Position numbers and translations under genes: made by a program. DNA of 64,000 nt from JASBTN01 sp965228805 (GTDB lineage Bacteria; Pseudomonadota; Alphaproteobacteria; Rhodobacterales; Rhodobacteraceae). This document shows positions 8,528-17,305 of the stretch, one piece after another. Below the pieces are notes generated by a model, which was given only the letters and a program-made list of their open reading frames with translations, was not told the DNA's origin and did not search any database. Position 1 is the first letter of the stretch. Every line of letters starts with the position of its first letter. The stretch is from NCBI RefSeq assembly GCF_965228805.1, contig NZ_CBDDIE010000003.1, positions 1 through 64,000 of the forward strand, in the 5' to 3' direction.

Positions 8528-11249
8528 CTAAAAGCCACATTTTTTTCGACGGGTCGAAAACGCCTGCTCGCCGCCTTCCAAAAGCTCCTTTATCAGCTCC
8601 TGGACTTCTTCCTTGTCGATCGAACCGCACAGCTTTTGATCGATCTTCGTCCGATCTTCGCCATCTTCTACGACTGGCTTGAGACCAATGATCTGATCAG
8701 CGTCGCCCAAAACCGGGATGTTTGGATTGTGGCTTGAAAACAAGAACTGGCGTTGCTTCTTGGCGACGCGCATTTTCTCGACTACATGCCCTGCAATGAA
8801 CTGGTTATCGAGGTCGTCTTCGGGTTGATCGATGATCAGAGGGGCATCAGACTCCAGAAGCAACAGCATCAGAACTGCCGTTGCCTTTTGACCGGCAGAT
8901 AGGCGGTCGAGTTCCTTCCAGTTCTCGGCCCCGTCTCGACCAACGTTGAGTTCAATAACGGCCTCCGGCGGTATCCGCGTTTCTTCCACCAGCAACGCCA
9001 GTGTTTCGCCTCCAGCGGCGATCTTCTGAGAGGATGAATCGGTGAACCCGAATTCATCGCTGAGCGCTTGAGCACCCTTACGGATCGTCGCGGCCAGTTT
9101 CGAAGGTAGTAGGTCCTCAAGCTCTTGCAGCTTCGTCAGGGCTTGACTGATCTGCCCTTCAGTTCCATCCCGCAAAACCTGTTCCAGTGGCCCCAAATCG
9201 GAGCTGGGGCGAACACTTGCCCGAACCGTTCCTTTTAGCTTTTTGCTGACCTTCTTCGCGGCCTTCTCAAGGTCACGATAGGCTTTTCGGTCAGCTTTTT
9301 CCCATTCATCGACTATGCTCTGTCGCGCCTTTTGTTCGATCGCCAGTTCCGAAACGGCCTGATCCTTCTCCCCTTGCTTCGGTTCAAGTACAGCGACCTG
9401 ATTTTTCACGGTCAGATAGGCGTCGGGATCGAAACCATCACCCTCCAGTTCTTTCTTGAGCGACTTATACGTCGCCTCAACAGCATCGGCCTTTGGCTGC
9501 CACTCAGATCGTATCGCAGCCAAATCGGCGGTTGCCTTTTTAGCCGCTATTGCTAGCACCTCTGCTGCTTGCACTTTGGCATCGTGCATATCCTGCGCAA
9601 TCGCTTGGACATTGGCCAAGTCATCCCTGTGCGGGAGTTTTACCTCTTTTTCTGGCGGCAAAACGGTTGATGCGGATTCTCCGTCCGGCTTTAACGCGTC
9701 TCCCTCTTGTCCAAATCCAGTTATGGCGTTGGAGAAGTCGTCGAGTATTCGTTGTTCATGCTGGACAGATGCCTGTTCTTGCAGGCGGGTCGCAAGCTCG
9801 GTCTCTTCGAAGCGTTTGAGTTGTTCCTTGAGCCCCGGCAGAGCGGCCAGAGCAAGGTCCAATTCGGCGATTTTTTTCGTCAAGATCCGTGATTTTCTTT
9901 CGAGAGGTTCGGAAGCGTTCCCTGATCCCATCCTCACTGACCGCCGCTTCGTTATCCGTACCGACAAAGCGCCCAAGCAGTTCGGCAAGCTGGCCTTTGT
10001 GCCTCGTGATCTCAGAAATCTCGTGTTGGCCGTAAACCTCCAAGTCAGAAATGATGTCACCGGGCTTCAAATCAGCCACGATTTCACCCGACTGATTTCT
10101 AACTCGGGCCTCCTGTTTGTAGGCGCGCTCAATCAGGTAGTAACCGGGCGACGGGCTTGGCGAAAAAATCAAGACCGAAACCGCTGAACGCGACCCCAAT
10201 AGATGCTTGATCATCGATTCATGACTCTTCGCTGCATCCGCACCCAGCGGTGGTATGTCGAAGGCGAAGCGCAGGCTTTCAACGATTGTGGACTTGCCAG
10301 CACCACGACCGCCAATCATCACATTCAATCCAGCATTCAGCGCAACGTACTGTCCATCGAGTAGCCCGCCATCCCAAGTGACGGCGACAACTCGCGCGAA
10401 ATCAGATGGCGCTTCGTCCGAGTTGAGCATGATCCGGCTTTCACCATCGAGAAAAGCCTGCCGCAAACCTTCTATCGAGACCTCTGTCATTTTGAGTAAG
10501 GTCGTATTGCCGGGTTTCGCGAAATCCCCCGGCGCTGAAACGTCAGATGCGTTGACAAAGCTGACGGGCCGGTCCCGTTTGTGCGCTCCATCTTTGTTGA
10601 AGCAAATTTGCCGGTATTCAGTAGGCACATCGCCAAGCGGTCCGGGGATAGCTGACGCCAAATGCAATGGCGACTTCCATGCATTCATGCGCGTCTGACC
10701 GGAGAGTTCTTTCAGCAAGCCACTGCTTTGGGTTACGTGCGCTGAAATTGTGATGCCGCCACGCTCATTAACAACTTCGAGAATTTCCTCGAATCCTTTG
10801 CGTGCAATGGGTGAAGGATCGTCGCGATTTCGAATATCGCAGGCACCCACATTCTCATTCATATCGGTGCCAGATGTTCCGGGTGGAAAGAGGCAAAGTA
10901 TGTGTACACCTTCAGCGGAATTTGCTTCGAAGCCGGGGAAAACCGTGATCCCGGCCTCTTCCAACTTCGCTCTGAGGTTTTCGGAATCGTCAAAACGGAA
11001 GTGATCGGTAAGCGCGACCACATGCACACCATTTTCTTGGCATGCCTTGACCATCGCACCATTGTACTGATCTTCGTCTGTAAAACCATTCGTTTTGGAA
11101 TGACGGCTTCCATAAGCGAACGGGTTCACCTGAAAGGCGCATTTCACGTATTGGCTGCCATCTGAGGAGGTCAATGCATCCTTGATGCCTTGTGGTGTTG
11201 CTCCGTGGGCAGCCAGTGTGGTCAGCATAGGATCTAAAAGCTTTTTCAT
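8528..11249 (-). pseudogene. PHP-domain and SMC-like ATPase (TrlF-like), frameshifted in a poly-A run
   Basis: Two overlapping open frames (11249-9756 and 10060-8528) together make one protein of about 906 residues. The N-terminal part has PHP-phosphoesterase motifs (LTDHF at 80-84, PGFEAN at 105-110, ISAHV near 168-172), which bind metal and suggest nuclease or phosphatase activity. Walker A GGRGAGKS lies at 313-320. After a long coiled coil come LSAGQKATAV (ABC signature), LIIDQPEDDLDNQ (Walker B) and FLFSSHNPNIPVLG (H-loop). The frames join at seven T on the plus strand (9871-9877). Six would give DLDEKIAELDL without a break. So the gene is inactive, is rescued by slippage, or the base count is wrong. 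Architecture matches TrlF-family AAA-like ATPases found with defence genes. Confidence 0.75.
9871..9877 (-). other. poly-A tract (A7 on the coding strand) at the TrlF-like frameshift
   Basis: A homopolymer of seven A on the coding strand is the exact place where the two halves of the TrlF-like frame must be joined by +1. Such runs are prone to replication slippage, polymerase slippage during transcription, and sequencing length errors. The sequence alone cannot choose among these. Confidence 0.8.
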
Positions 11250-11414
11250 TAAACAACTTTATTGCAACTGCTTAGCGGGAATGGGACACGCGATCGTTAA
11301 TGAGGCATAAGCCCCATGCATGTAAAGGTTGCTTTCATAGATCAAAGCGAACGTCGGCTTTGACACATGAGCCTTTGTCGTGTTGCTCAAGTAGCGAACG
11401 ACCGGAATTCGCCC

Positions 11415-13307
11415 TCATCCCCGAGCAGCCCGTTCCATGAACCTTTCCACCCTTTGAGTTCCAGCCTGATAATCCCCCAAACTGGCCTGATCACCTGACT
11501 GTGCATTTTGACTACCGGACGCCAATTCCTCAATTTCATCGCGCCGGTTCCCACCACCTTCAAAGGCATCAGCAGCAGCCCCTGTTGGCACCTCCAACGC
11601 CCCAATCTTCGCCTCCAACGCCTTGATCTGCCCTTGCAGCCCGCGCATCTGGTCACCAGCTGACGGATATGGCATATCGCCTGCCTGCTTGTCGAAGATC
11701 TGCTTAAAGAAGCGATCGTCATAGTATTTGATCCGCTTGGCGCGCACGGGCATTTGCGCGTCGACCACCAGAACGATGTCATCAAGATCCATGCGCCGCG
11801 CTTCATCCTCGGGTAGCAACGCAGTTTCCTCGGTCCGTTCGGACATGCTGCGCCCGGCGAAAGGGTTTCGGCCGACGGAACGCGAGCGGGTCACAACGCG
11901 CTTGGTTGTTTTGCCGACGGCTTTGCTGAGCTCTTCGATGGTCTTTTCATCTGAGGGGGTCAGATAGAGCTTGATGCCCGCGTTGCCCTGCAGGGCACGG
12001 CGGGCATTTTCGCCGTAAATTTCATCAAGTGCAGGGATGGTCTGGGTGACGATCGCGAGATTGGCGCGGTAGGAGCGCAGAGTTTCGATGCTGTCCAGAA
12101 CGATCGGCATTTTGCCCAAGCGATTAAACTCATCGAGCATGATCATCACCGGCCAAGGTTCGTCCTTGCCGGGTTCATGGTCCTGCAGCGATGCCAGCAA
12201 GTCCGAGAAGAACAATCGGATCAGCGGCGCGAGGGGTTTCACCATCAGCGGCTCGACGACGAGATAGACCGAAAACGGCGTTTTTCGGATGTCGCGGAAA
12301 TCGAAGTCTGACGTAGCGGTTGCGCAGTCGATGGCGGGGTTCGACCACTGTTTGAGGCCGGACGTCATCAAGAGCGACAGATAAGACGTTAGCGTGTCGT
12401 TGTTGGTCGAGGCCATGCGCATGAAGATCAGCTTCGCGGCTGGATTGACTACTTCATCGGCCCGGCGGCGATACTCCTTCTGCTTGTCCCCGCCTGATGC
12501 AGTGATGCGGTAGATCTCGCCCAAGGTCGGCCGCTTTCGCTCGAACGCCAAAAGCCCTGCCGCCACGAACAAATCGATACCTCCATCAAGAAGGCCCTGA
12601 ACACGGTCGTTTTCGGCCTGCAGGAACAGCGAGGCCAGGAGTTGCAGCTCCATCTGCTGGCGGTCGACATTCTCAAGCGCCGATATGCGCAGCAAGGGGT
12701 TGTAGCGATGCGAGCGACCATCCTTCCAGTCAGTGGGCGCGAAGCGAAATACCCTGTCGCCCTGCGCGGCCCTGTGGCGCGCCGTTGCCGCGAAGTTCTC
12801 GCCCTTCACGTCCAGCACCACCGCACTGCCCTGGTAGGTCAGTAGGTTCGGGATGACGAACCCCGTCGTCTTGCCCCGTCCGGTCGGAGCGACGATCAGG
12901 GCATGAGGGAATACCTTGGACATAACGAAGGGTTTGCGACTCTTCGGCTTGCCCATTTTGCCGAGAACAAAGCCGTGGCCAGGCTTGCCGAAAAAGCCGT
13001 TCCGCTTCATCTCGGACATGTGCTGCCAATGGGTTTCCCCAAATTTGGTCAGTGCGTCATTCATCAGGACGGCACTGAGCAAGACACCGGCACCGGTGCT
13101 GATCCCGACAATCAAGTGAACGATCTGCATATCGTCCGGATGGTTCGTTCGAAGAACCCCATAGCTGCGTGCCAGCATCAAGAAATCGATCTCCGCCCCA
13201 ACCCCGATCCAGCGGAACGACAGAAAGGCCGACGCCAGAACATACCCCAGCACCGCGCCGAGAAGAGCAAAGCTCAAGACGCCGAGTGCGATCCGCGTCT
13301 TACCCAT
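11415..13307 (-). CDS. virD4: VirD4/TraG-type coupling ATPase
   Basis: A 630-residue coupling protein that brings the relaxase-DNA complex to the T4SS. It begins with two membrane segments (about residues 8-32 and 63-83), then a cytoplasmic ATPase with Walker A APTGRGKTTG near 140-149, the typical VLDVKGENF strand after it, and Walker B MIMLDEFNRLGKMP, followed by IVTQTIPALDEIYG and a C-terminal variable tail. The tail from about residue 540 is polar with a coiled-coil-like stretch (LQGQIKALEAKIGAL). The start overlaps the end of the relaxase gene by 8 bases, so the two are coupled. It is cut off from the vir operon by the defence-like island and runs in the opposite direction. Confidence 0.92.
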   Translation of the reverse strand: MGKTRIALGVLSFALLGAVLGYVLASAFLSFRWIGVGAEIDFLMLARSYGVLRTNHPDDMQIVHLIVGISTGAGVLLSAVLMNDALTKFGETHWQHMSEMKRNGFFGKPGHGFVLGKMGKPKSRKPFVMSKVFPHALIVAPTGRGKTTGFVIPNLLTYQGSAVVLDVKGENFAATARHRAAQGDRVFRFAPTDWKDGRSHRYNPLLRISALENVDRQQMELQLLASLFLQAENDRVQGLLDGGIDLFVAAGLLAFERKRPTLGEIYRITASGGDKQKEYRRRADEVVNPAAKLIFMRMASTNNDTLTSYLSLLMTSGLKQWSNPAIDCATATSDFDFRDIRKTPFSVYLVVEPLMVKPLAPLIRLFFSDLLASLQDHEPGKDEPWPVMIMLDEFNRLGKMPIVLDSIETLRSYRANLAIVTQTIPALDEIYGENARRALQGNAGIKLYLTPSDEKTIEELSKAVGKTTKRVVTRSRSVGRNPFAGRSMSERTEETALLPEDEARRMDLDDIVLVVDAQMPVRAKRIKYYDDRFFKQIFDKQAGDMPYPSAGDQMRGLQGQIKALEAKIGALEVPTGAAADAFEGGGNRRDEIEELASGSQNAQSGDQASLGDYQAGTQRVERFMERAARG

Positions 13308-15108
13308 GCGTCACACCCTTTTCGCCATCGGCATCGACATGCCGCTCGCGCTGAACATCAATTTCTTCATTGGCGATCTCGTCGAGGACATGTTCCATCG
13401 CCACACTGTTTGCCAGAGCGGCATCGCTCTGCAGATAGGCCTTGGCCGCGTAGAGCCGGTCCAGGCGGTCTTCGATATGTTCCTCCAGCGGTGTCTCATC
13501 ACCAATCGCCAAGTCCGGGGTGCTTTCTTCGCCGACCAGTTCCTCCAGCTCGGAGCGCAACGTCTCGCGTTCCTGTTCGTTTCGGAATGGATCTGCCGTC
13601 GGGTCGTCCCTCATACGGCTCAGGATTTCAGCAGTGGTCGGAGGCAGCCGGTCGATGATGGCTTCCTGCCGGTCGGTCTCCACCGTCCCGCTGTCTTTGA
13701 GAACGTGCGTCTCGGCCAACACACGGCCCAGATCGCTGTGAACCTGGTCAAGACGGTCGATAGCTTTCTCGAGCTCATCAGCGCGTGACAAGTCAAAGCC
13801 GTCCTTCTCGGCAATCGCCTTCAAATCCTGCCCAAGCCATTGCCGCTCGAGCGCAGCATTGCCCGCGCCGATTTCGACCCGACGCGCTACATCCTGCGCG
13901 TCAATGCCGGTGCCTTTCAAAGCCTGTTCAAGACGTTCGGTAAGAGCTGTATCCCGCAATGCACTTTGGGCGTCGGCCTGAATGTTCGCGGCCGAATAGA
14001 TCCCGCTCTTGGAGGCATCTTCGAGCAAGGTGTGGGACTGCGTTCCCATTGGGCTGAGATGTGACAAAGAGCGATAGATGTCGTTCAGCTCATGCTCGAG
14101 CGCCGCGCGCCGCTCTACCGGGGCGTCCGCCACAATGCGTTCGGCCTGGTTGATCTTGTCGTGAAAGGCATCCACGACCTCGTCAAAGTAATGCTGTTCT
14201 TCGGCCATGCCATATACCTTTCCATCTGCTTCAATCGGTTTGCCCTGCGCCAAAAACGTCGCAGCCTTGTCCAAGGCTGCTGCAATGTCATGCTGGTTCT
14301 CGCGCGAGGCCTCGGCAGTCAGGCCGCGATAAAGCCGCGCATTCTGCGCCACTTCGGCCAAGGCACGGTCAAGCTCCGGCCCCACGCGCTCACGCTCGGT
14401 CAGCTTCTGGCCCGTTGCTTCTGCACGACGTTGGTCCACGTCGCTTGGCCTCTTCGTCGTGATCCCTCGCTCCAGCTTTCGCGTAGCCTCAAGGCGCAGC
14501 CCATAGCGGTCCGATACCTCCACCATGGCCTCGCGAAAACTGTCGTAGTTGAAATGGTGCCCTTCCTTCAGAAAGAAAAATTCACCGTCCTTGCTGCGCC
14601 GGTTGAGAACGATATGGGCGTGCGGATGGTCCCGGTCTTCATGCACGGCGGCGATGTAGTCAAAATGGCTGCCGTCGCCCTGAAAGAACCGCTCGCAAAT
14701 CTCGCGCGTGATCTCGGCGACGTCCCCGCCGCGCGTGCCACTTGGGAAGGCCATCAAGAGGTGCGAGGTATGCCCCAGTTTGGGATGGAACCCCTCATTC
14801 CACTGAGCTGAAAACCGGCGCGTGACTTGTTCGATCTCCTTGCCTGACAGCACGCTTTGGCCGTCATAGGTACCACGGCTGTCGATGATGAAGCTCGACT
14901 TGGTGGTCAGGTACTCCAGCTGGTTGCGCAGCTGCGTTTTGTTGTGCGTTCCGCCGTCGCGAATGGCTTTGAAGATCGCAGGGGAATGGCCCATGGCGGC
15001 GCGCGCCATCTGCTTGGCACGTGCGCGCGGAACGCTGCCGCGAATGCGGCTCCAGTCACGATCGAAGAAGGCCTCCTGCGCGGCGGCAACGGCGCTATTC
15101 CGGGCCAT
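13300..15108 (-). CDS. MOBP/VirD2-like relaxase
   Basis: A 602-residue relaxase that would nick the transfer origin, stay bound to the 5' end and be carried through the T4SS. The ATG at 15108 has a good ribosome site (GGAGG seven bases upstream) and fits better than the in-frame start 27 bases earlier. The N-terminal relaxase domain has a candidate catalytic Tyr66 (NQLEYLTTK) and the three-histidine metal motif HEDRDHPHAHIVLN at 156-169. The C-terminal ~350 residues are charged and helical, ending in a region with many Asp/Glu/Arg, possibly a transfer signal. It overlaps mobC upstream by 14 bases and virD4 downstream by 8. Confidence 0.88.
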   Translation of the reverse strand: MARNSAVAAAQEAFFDRDWSRIRGSVPRARAKQMARAAMGHSPAIFKAIRDGGTHNKTQLRNQLEYLTTKSSFIIDSRGTYDGQSVLSGKEIEQVTRRFSAQWNEGFHPKLGHTSHLLMAFPSGTRGGDVAEITREICERFFQGDGSHFDYIAAVHEDRDHPHAHIVLNRRSKDGEFFFLKEGHHFNYDSFREAMVEVSDRYGLRLEATRKLERGITTKRPSDVDQRRAEATGQKLTERERVGPELDRALAEVAQNARLYRGLTAEASRENQHDIAAALDKAATFLAQGKPIEADGKVYGMAEEQHYFDEVVDAFHDKINQAERIVADAPVERRAALEHELNDIYRSLSHLSPMGTQSHTLLEDASKSGIYSAANIQADAQSALRDTALTERLEQALKGTGIDAQDVARRVEIGAGNAALERQWLGQDLKAIAEKDGFDLSRADELEKAIDRLDQVHSDLGRVLAETHVLKDSGTVETDRQEAIIDRLPPTTAEILSRMRDDPTADPFRNEQERETLRSELEELVGEESTPDLAIGDETPLEEHIEDRLDRLYAAKAYLQSDAALANSVAMEHVLDEIANEEIDVQRERHVDADGEKGVTHG

Positions 15109-15685
15109 TGACAAAGCCTCCCAGAACGCGGGCAACCTCGCCGGACAGCGCGCTTCGGCGGCGCTGCGCCATGTCCTGAACCTGGTCGGCGATATCGAAG
15201 ATCAGCCCGGCCAAGGCGCGCACCTGGCTATGGGCAGAATTACCATAGGGCGGCGTCTTGCCCTGGCGCTTTGCCTCGTTCAGGCGCTGCGCAATCTGAT
15301 TGATATTGTTGCCGGTGCGATTGAGCGAGGCCGACAGACCCTGCATCTGATTGGCCAGCTCATCGTCGGGTACGAAGAGATCGTTCGAGGCATGGATCAA
15401 CCGCCGCAACCCTTCGGCGCGGCTGATGATATCATGCCGCGTCAGCACCGCATCAAAGCTCGCAAGCTCATTTGGCGTCAGCCGGACATTCACCAGCTCG
15501 GAGCGCACACGCGCATCAAGCTTGCGGCTTTGATCGGCCTTCAACGTGTAGAAGATGCTGCGGGTCGTGACGCCGAATTCACGGGCCAGAGCCTCGATGG
15601 GCACCCCTTCGGCACGCTTGCGCACGATGGCAAAACGCTGGTTCTGCGTCAGTCGCTTGTGCCGTGGTGCGCTCGGTCGACCCAT
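15095..15685 (-). CDS. mobC: MobC-like relaxosome accessory protein
   Basis: A 196-residue DNA-binding protein. The first part (residues 10-55) looks like a helix-turn-helix (NQRFAIVRKRAEGVPIEAL then AREFGVTTRSIFYTL). The middle has a ribbon-helix-helix-like strand VRLTPNELASFDAVL, and the C-terminal part has the MobC signature SLNRTGNNINQIAQRLNEA. MobC proteins open the DNA at oriT and assist the relaxase. The gene is first in the mobC-relaxase-virD4 operon and lies directly next to a set of palindromes that are good oriT candidates. The fusion of an extra HTH region to the MobC domain is worth noting. Confidence 0.82.
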   Translation of the reverse strand: MGRPSAPRHKRLTQNQRFAIVRKRAEGVPIEALAREFGVTTRSIFYTLKADQSRKLDARVRSELVNVRLTPNELASFDAVLTRHDIISRAEGLRRLIHASNDLFVPDDELANQMQGLSASLNRTGNNINQIAQRLNEAKRQGKTPPYGNSAHSQVRALAGLIFDIADQVQDMAQRRRSALSGEVARVLGGFVNGPE

Positions 15686-15718
15686 GTGAAGTAATCACCC
15701 CTATTTCTTGCCAGCATC

Positions 15719-15790
15719 ATACAGGCAGCCCAGTTATGGCATTTCGCCACAATTGATTCAATATTATAATATTGAATCAACTGCCTGTAT
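15719..15790. other. nested palindromes upstream of mobC, candidate oriT
   Basis: A perfect 28-base palindrome, very AT-rich, covers 15753-15780 (half-site TTGATTCAATATTA). It sits inside a 10-base inverted repeat, ATACAGGCAG at 15719-15728 and CTGCCTGTAT at 15781-15790. The arrangement lies 34 bases upstream of the mobC start, where MOBP systems often place the transfer origin and the MobC binding sites. It could also be an operator for mobC or a two-way promoter. No nic site can be named from sequence alone. Confidence 0.45.
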
Positions 15791-15859
15791 TCCGTATGGA
15801 GCAGCGAAACGCTGCGACCGCCGGGCAAAGCCTGGCTACATGCGCAAGGCATGGCACCA

Positions 15860-16141
15860 CTAATCGTGGTTCCATGCCTCAGCATCGCCAAGTAATTGCA
15901 GCGCTATTGCGCGGGCCGCGCCTTCAGCGCTGGCATAGGTTTGATGATCGGGCAGCTCTTGCAGATCAAAGGGCTGTTGCGGGTCGTCCGGGGTCTCAAC
16001 TCGGACATAGATTGCCCAGCCATCAATCAGTTCTGGATCATCACAATACTCCTGCCCGCCATCAGGCAGATTGCAGAACCCGTGAAGATGCACGCTGGCG
16101 CGGCCCTCTCGGGCCGCCTGCCTGATGTCAGAATATTCCAT
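15860..16141 (-). CDS. small hypothetical protein of the element
   Basis: A 93-residue acidic protein starting MEYSDIRQAAREGRASVHL. It contains short beta-like stretches (WAIYVRVETPDD) and a C-terminal Ala-rich helix (SAEGAARAIALQLLG). No known domain is recognised. The ATG at 16141 is preferred to one 15 bases upstream. It overlaps the preceding gene by 14 bases and is the last of four tightly packed genes, so it is probably expressed with them. Such small genes are common in conjugative elements of this group and may concern element maintenance or host takeover. Confidence 0.55.
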   Translation of the reverse strand: MEYSDIRQAAREGRASVHLHGFCNLPDGGQEYCDDPELIDGWAIYVRVETPDDPQQPFDLQELPDHQTYASAEGAARAIALQLLGDAEAWNHD

Positions 16142-16352
16142 GCCAAACCTTTGCACTTTCCCCGATGAAAAATTCGTCAGGCTCGCCGTTCAGGCGGGTG
16201 CCATCCCGACTGGTCAAGCCGATAGCCGACCCGTTCCGCGTGAAGGTGATGAGATACTGCCCGAGGCGATCACGCGTCACGACATACCCGCTGTTGACCC
16301 AATGAACGCGGTTGCCCGCGTGCATTGCTGCTTTGATGTCTTCCAAGGTCAT
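16128..16352 (-). CDS. small hypothetical protein of the element
   Basis: A 74-residue protein (MTLEDIKAAMHAGNRVHWV start) rich in beta-prone segments such as GYVVTRDRLGQYLITF and SAIGLTSRDG, which suggests a small beta-barrel or sheet. No signal peptide or motif with a known function is visible. It starts in an ATGA overlap with the upstream gene and overlaps the downstream one by 14 bases, so the coding call is supported by operon structure more than by similarity. Confidence 0.6.
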   Translation of the reverse strand: MTLEDIKAAMHAGNRVHWVNSGYVVTRDRLGQYLITFTRNGSAIGLTSRDGTRLNGEPDEFFIGESAKVWHGIF

Positions 16353-16552
16353 CGCAACGCCTCCTCAAGGATTGCGAGAGCCCCAAGACAATCGTCGATA
16401 TAGGGCTGCTCTTCACCTTCCAGATCATTCAGTTCCAGCCGGTTCAACACCGCGTAAAGCGTGGCGCGGGCCTCGCGGGCGGCGCTTCGCAAGCTGACGG
16501 TATCGTCCAGACGCGCCGTCGCAAAATCATCGCTGTGATAGTCAGGGATCAT
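16349..16552 (-). CDS. small helical hypothetical protein of the element
   Basis: A 67-residue protein starting MIPDYHSDDFATARLDDT, mainly two helices (LRSAAREARATLYAVLNRLEL and YIDDCLGALAILEEAL). Function is unknown. The ATG at 16552 is chosen because it forms an ATGA overlap with the stop of the upstream gene and is followed by an ATGA overlap with the downstream gene. That pattern of exact 4-base overlaps argues strongly for real translation. Confidence 0.6.
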   Translation of the reverse strand: MIPDYHSDDFATARLDDTVSLRSAAREARATLYAVLNRLELNDLEGEEQPYIDDCLGALAILEEALR

Positions 16553-16857
16553 CGGATTTCTCCCGCCTTGTGCTTCCAACGCGGGGCGATGTCTTTGAAC
16601 GGCACCGTGAAGGGCGGTAGCGCGTCAAAGCCGTTCGAGCTTTTGGCCACCTTCACCTTGGCGCAATCATCCTCGACGCTGAGGATCTCGACACAGAACA
16701 CGCCGCCCAAACCTGACGGAACAACGATCTCTCTCAGCTCGTGCCGATGCTTCCCGCAATAGACGCAGGTGTTATAGAGCCCGTCGATGATGTGACCGCC
16801 GGTCGCGCGATCACAGTCGCAGGTCCAGAATTTCGGGGGCTGATATTTGTGAGCCAT
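16549..16857 (-). CDS. small Cys-rich, probably zinc-binding protein
   Basis: A 102-residue protein starting MAHKYQPPKFWTCDCDRAT. Cysteines in CDC and in CVYCGKHRH could bind one zinc ion near the N terminus; the rest is a beta-rich region (GVFCVEILSVEDDCAKVKV). No named family is recognised. The ATG at 16857 follows a perfect AGGAGG ribosome site, which excludes the longer in-frame start further up. It is the first gene of a four-gene minus-strand operon, and an 8+8 inverted repeat about 80 bases upstream may be its operator. Confidence 0.6.
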   Translation of the reverse strand: MAHKYQPPKFWTCDCDRATGGHIIDGLYNTCVYCGKHRHELREIVVPSGLGGVFCVEILSVEDDCAKVKVAKSSNGFDALPPFTVPFKDIAPRWKHKAGEIR

Positions 16858-16938
16858 TTGTGGCCTCCTCTTGGCTGCTGCGGTTGGGGCTTGGCTCCCC
16901 TTCCGCCGATGGGCTGCACACCGGCCAATCTGATCTGA

Positions 16939-16958
16939 CCGAATACGCATGTATTCGG
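16939..16958. promoter_or_regulatory. 8+8 inverted repeat, candidate operator of the four-gene operon
   Basis: CCGAATAC and GTATTCGG flank a 4-base centre GCAT. The repeat lies 82-101 bases upstream of the ATG at 16857, a usual place for an operator near a promoter. No regulator in the window can be linked to it. Confidence 0.35.
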
Positions 16959-17009
16959 CGGAACAGAGTGGGTGGGGGCACAGCCCGACCCACGGCCCAG
17001 GAGCGGCCA

Positions 17010-17115
17010 GTCAATGGGTCAACGCCAGCAACTTGTGCGGCCCGCAGCGCGCCTTCGCGCGAGGACACGGGTTGCAGGCTTTGACGACGCGCCCGCGCGG
17101 CGCTTGCCCATTGAC
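17010..17115. ncRNA. candidate structured RNA in a gene-free stretch
   Basis: The 16858-17270 stretch has no convincing gene, but it folds well on paper. P1 pairs GTCAATGGG (17010-17018) with CCCATTGAC (17107-17115) and continues with CGCC (17023-17026) to GGCG (17099-17102). P2 pairs GCAACTTGTG (17028-17037) with CACGGGTTGC (17066-17075), allowing two G-U pairs. P3 is GCGCG/CGCGC (17047-17060) with a 4-base loop. Three nested stems in about 106 bases is more than expected by chance even in GC-rich DNA. The strand is not settled and no known RNA family is recognised. Confidence 0.3.
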
Positions 17116-17221
17116 GAGGCGCGACAGGGATGTTGGGCGGGCTAATCAAATTGAAAGAAGCCTGAAGGAGGTGAGCGGGCTGAAAGCCGGTCGATCCTCC
17201 ACACAGTCCGTTTCTCAGAGC

Positions 17222-17245
17222 GGCCCGTGCGCAGCAGCACGGGCC
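17222..17245. terminator. GC-rich hairpin, possible terminator
   Basis: GGCCCGTGC and GCACGGGCC form a perfect 9-base stem with a 6-base loop, followed on the plus strand by ACAATTTT. It could end a plus-strand transcript through the candidate RNA region, or simply insulate it. There is no T run on the minus side. Confidence 0.35.
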
Positions 17246-17270
17246 ACAATTTTGCATCTCGTTGAAAGTG

Positions 17271-17302
17271 CCTGCGCCCCGCCACATGAGGCGGGGCGCA
17301 GG
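17271..17302 (-). terminator. terminator-like hairpin after the ardC operon
   Basis: A perfect 13-base stem (CCTGCGCCCCGCC with its complement) and a 6-base loop lie 4 bases beyond the stop codon at 17306 on the minus strand. A long U run is missing, so termination efficiency is uncertain, but position and strength fit the end of the ardC transcript. Confidence 0.5.
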
Positions 17303-17305
17303 TGC

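Noticed and set aside
15649..15891. An 80-codon minus-strand frame over the mobC upstream region
   Set aside because: It runs through the 28-base palindrome and the mobC start in another frame; coding use is not credible.
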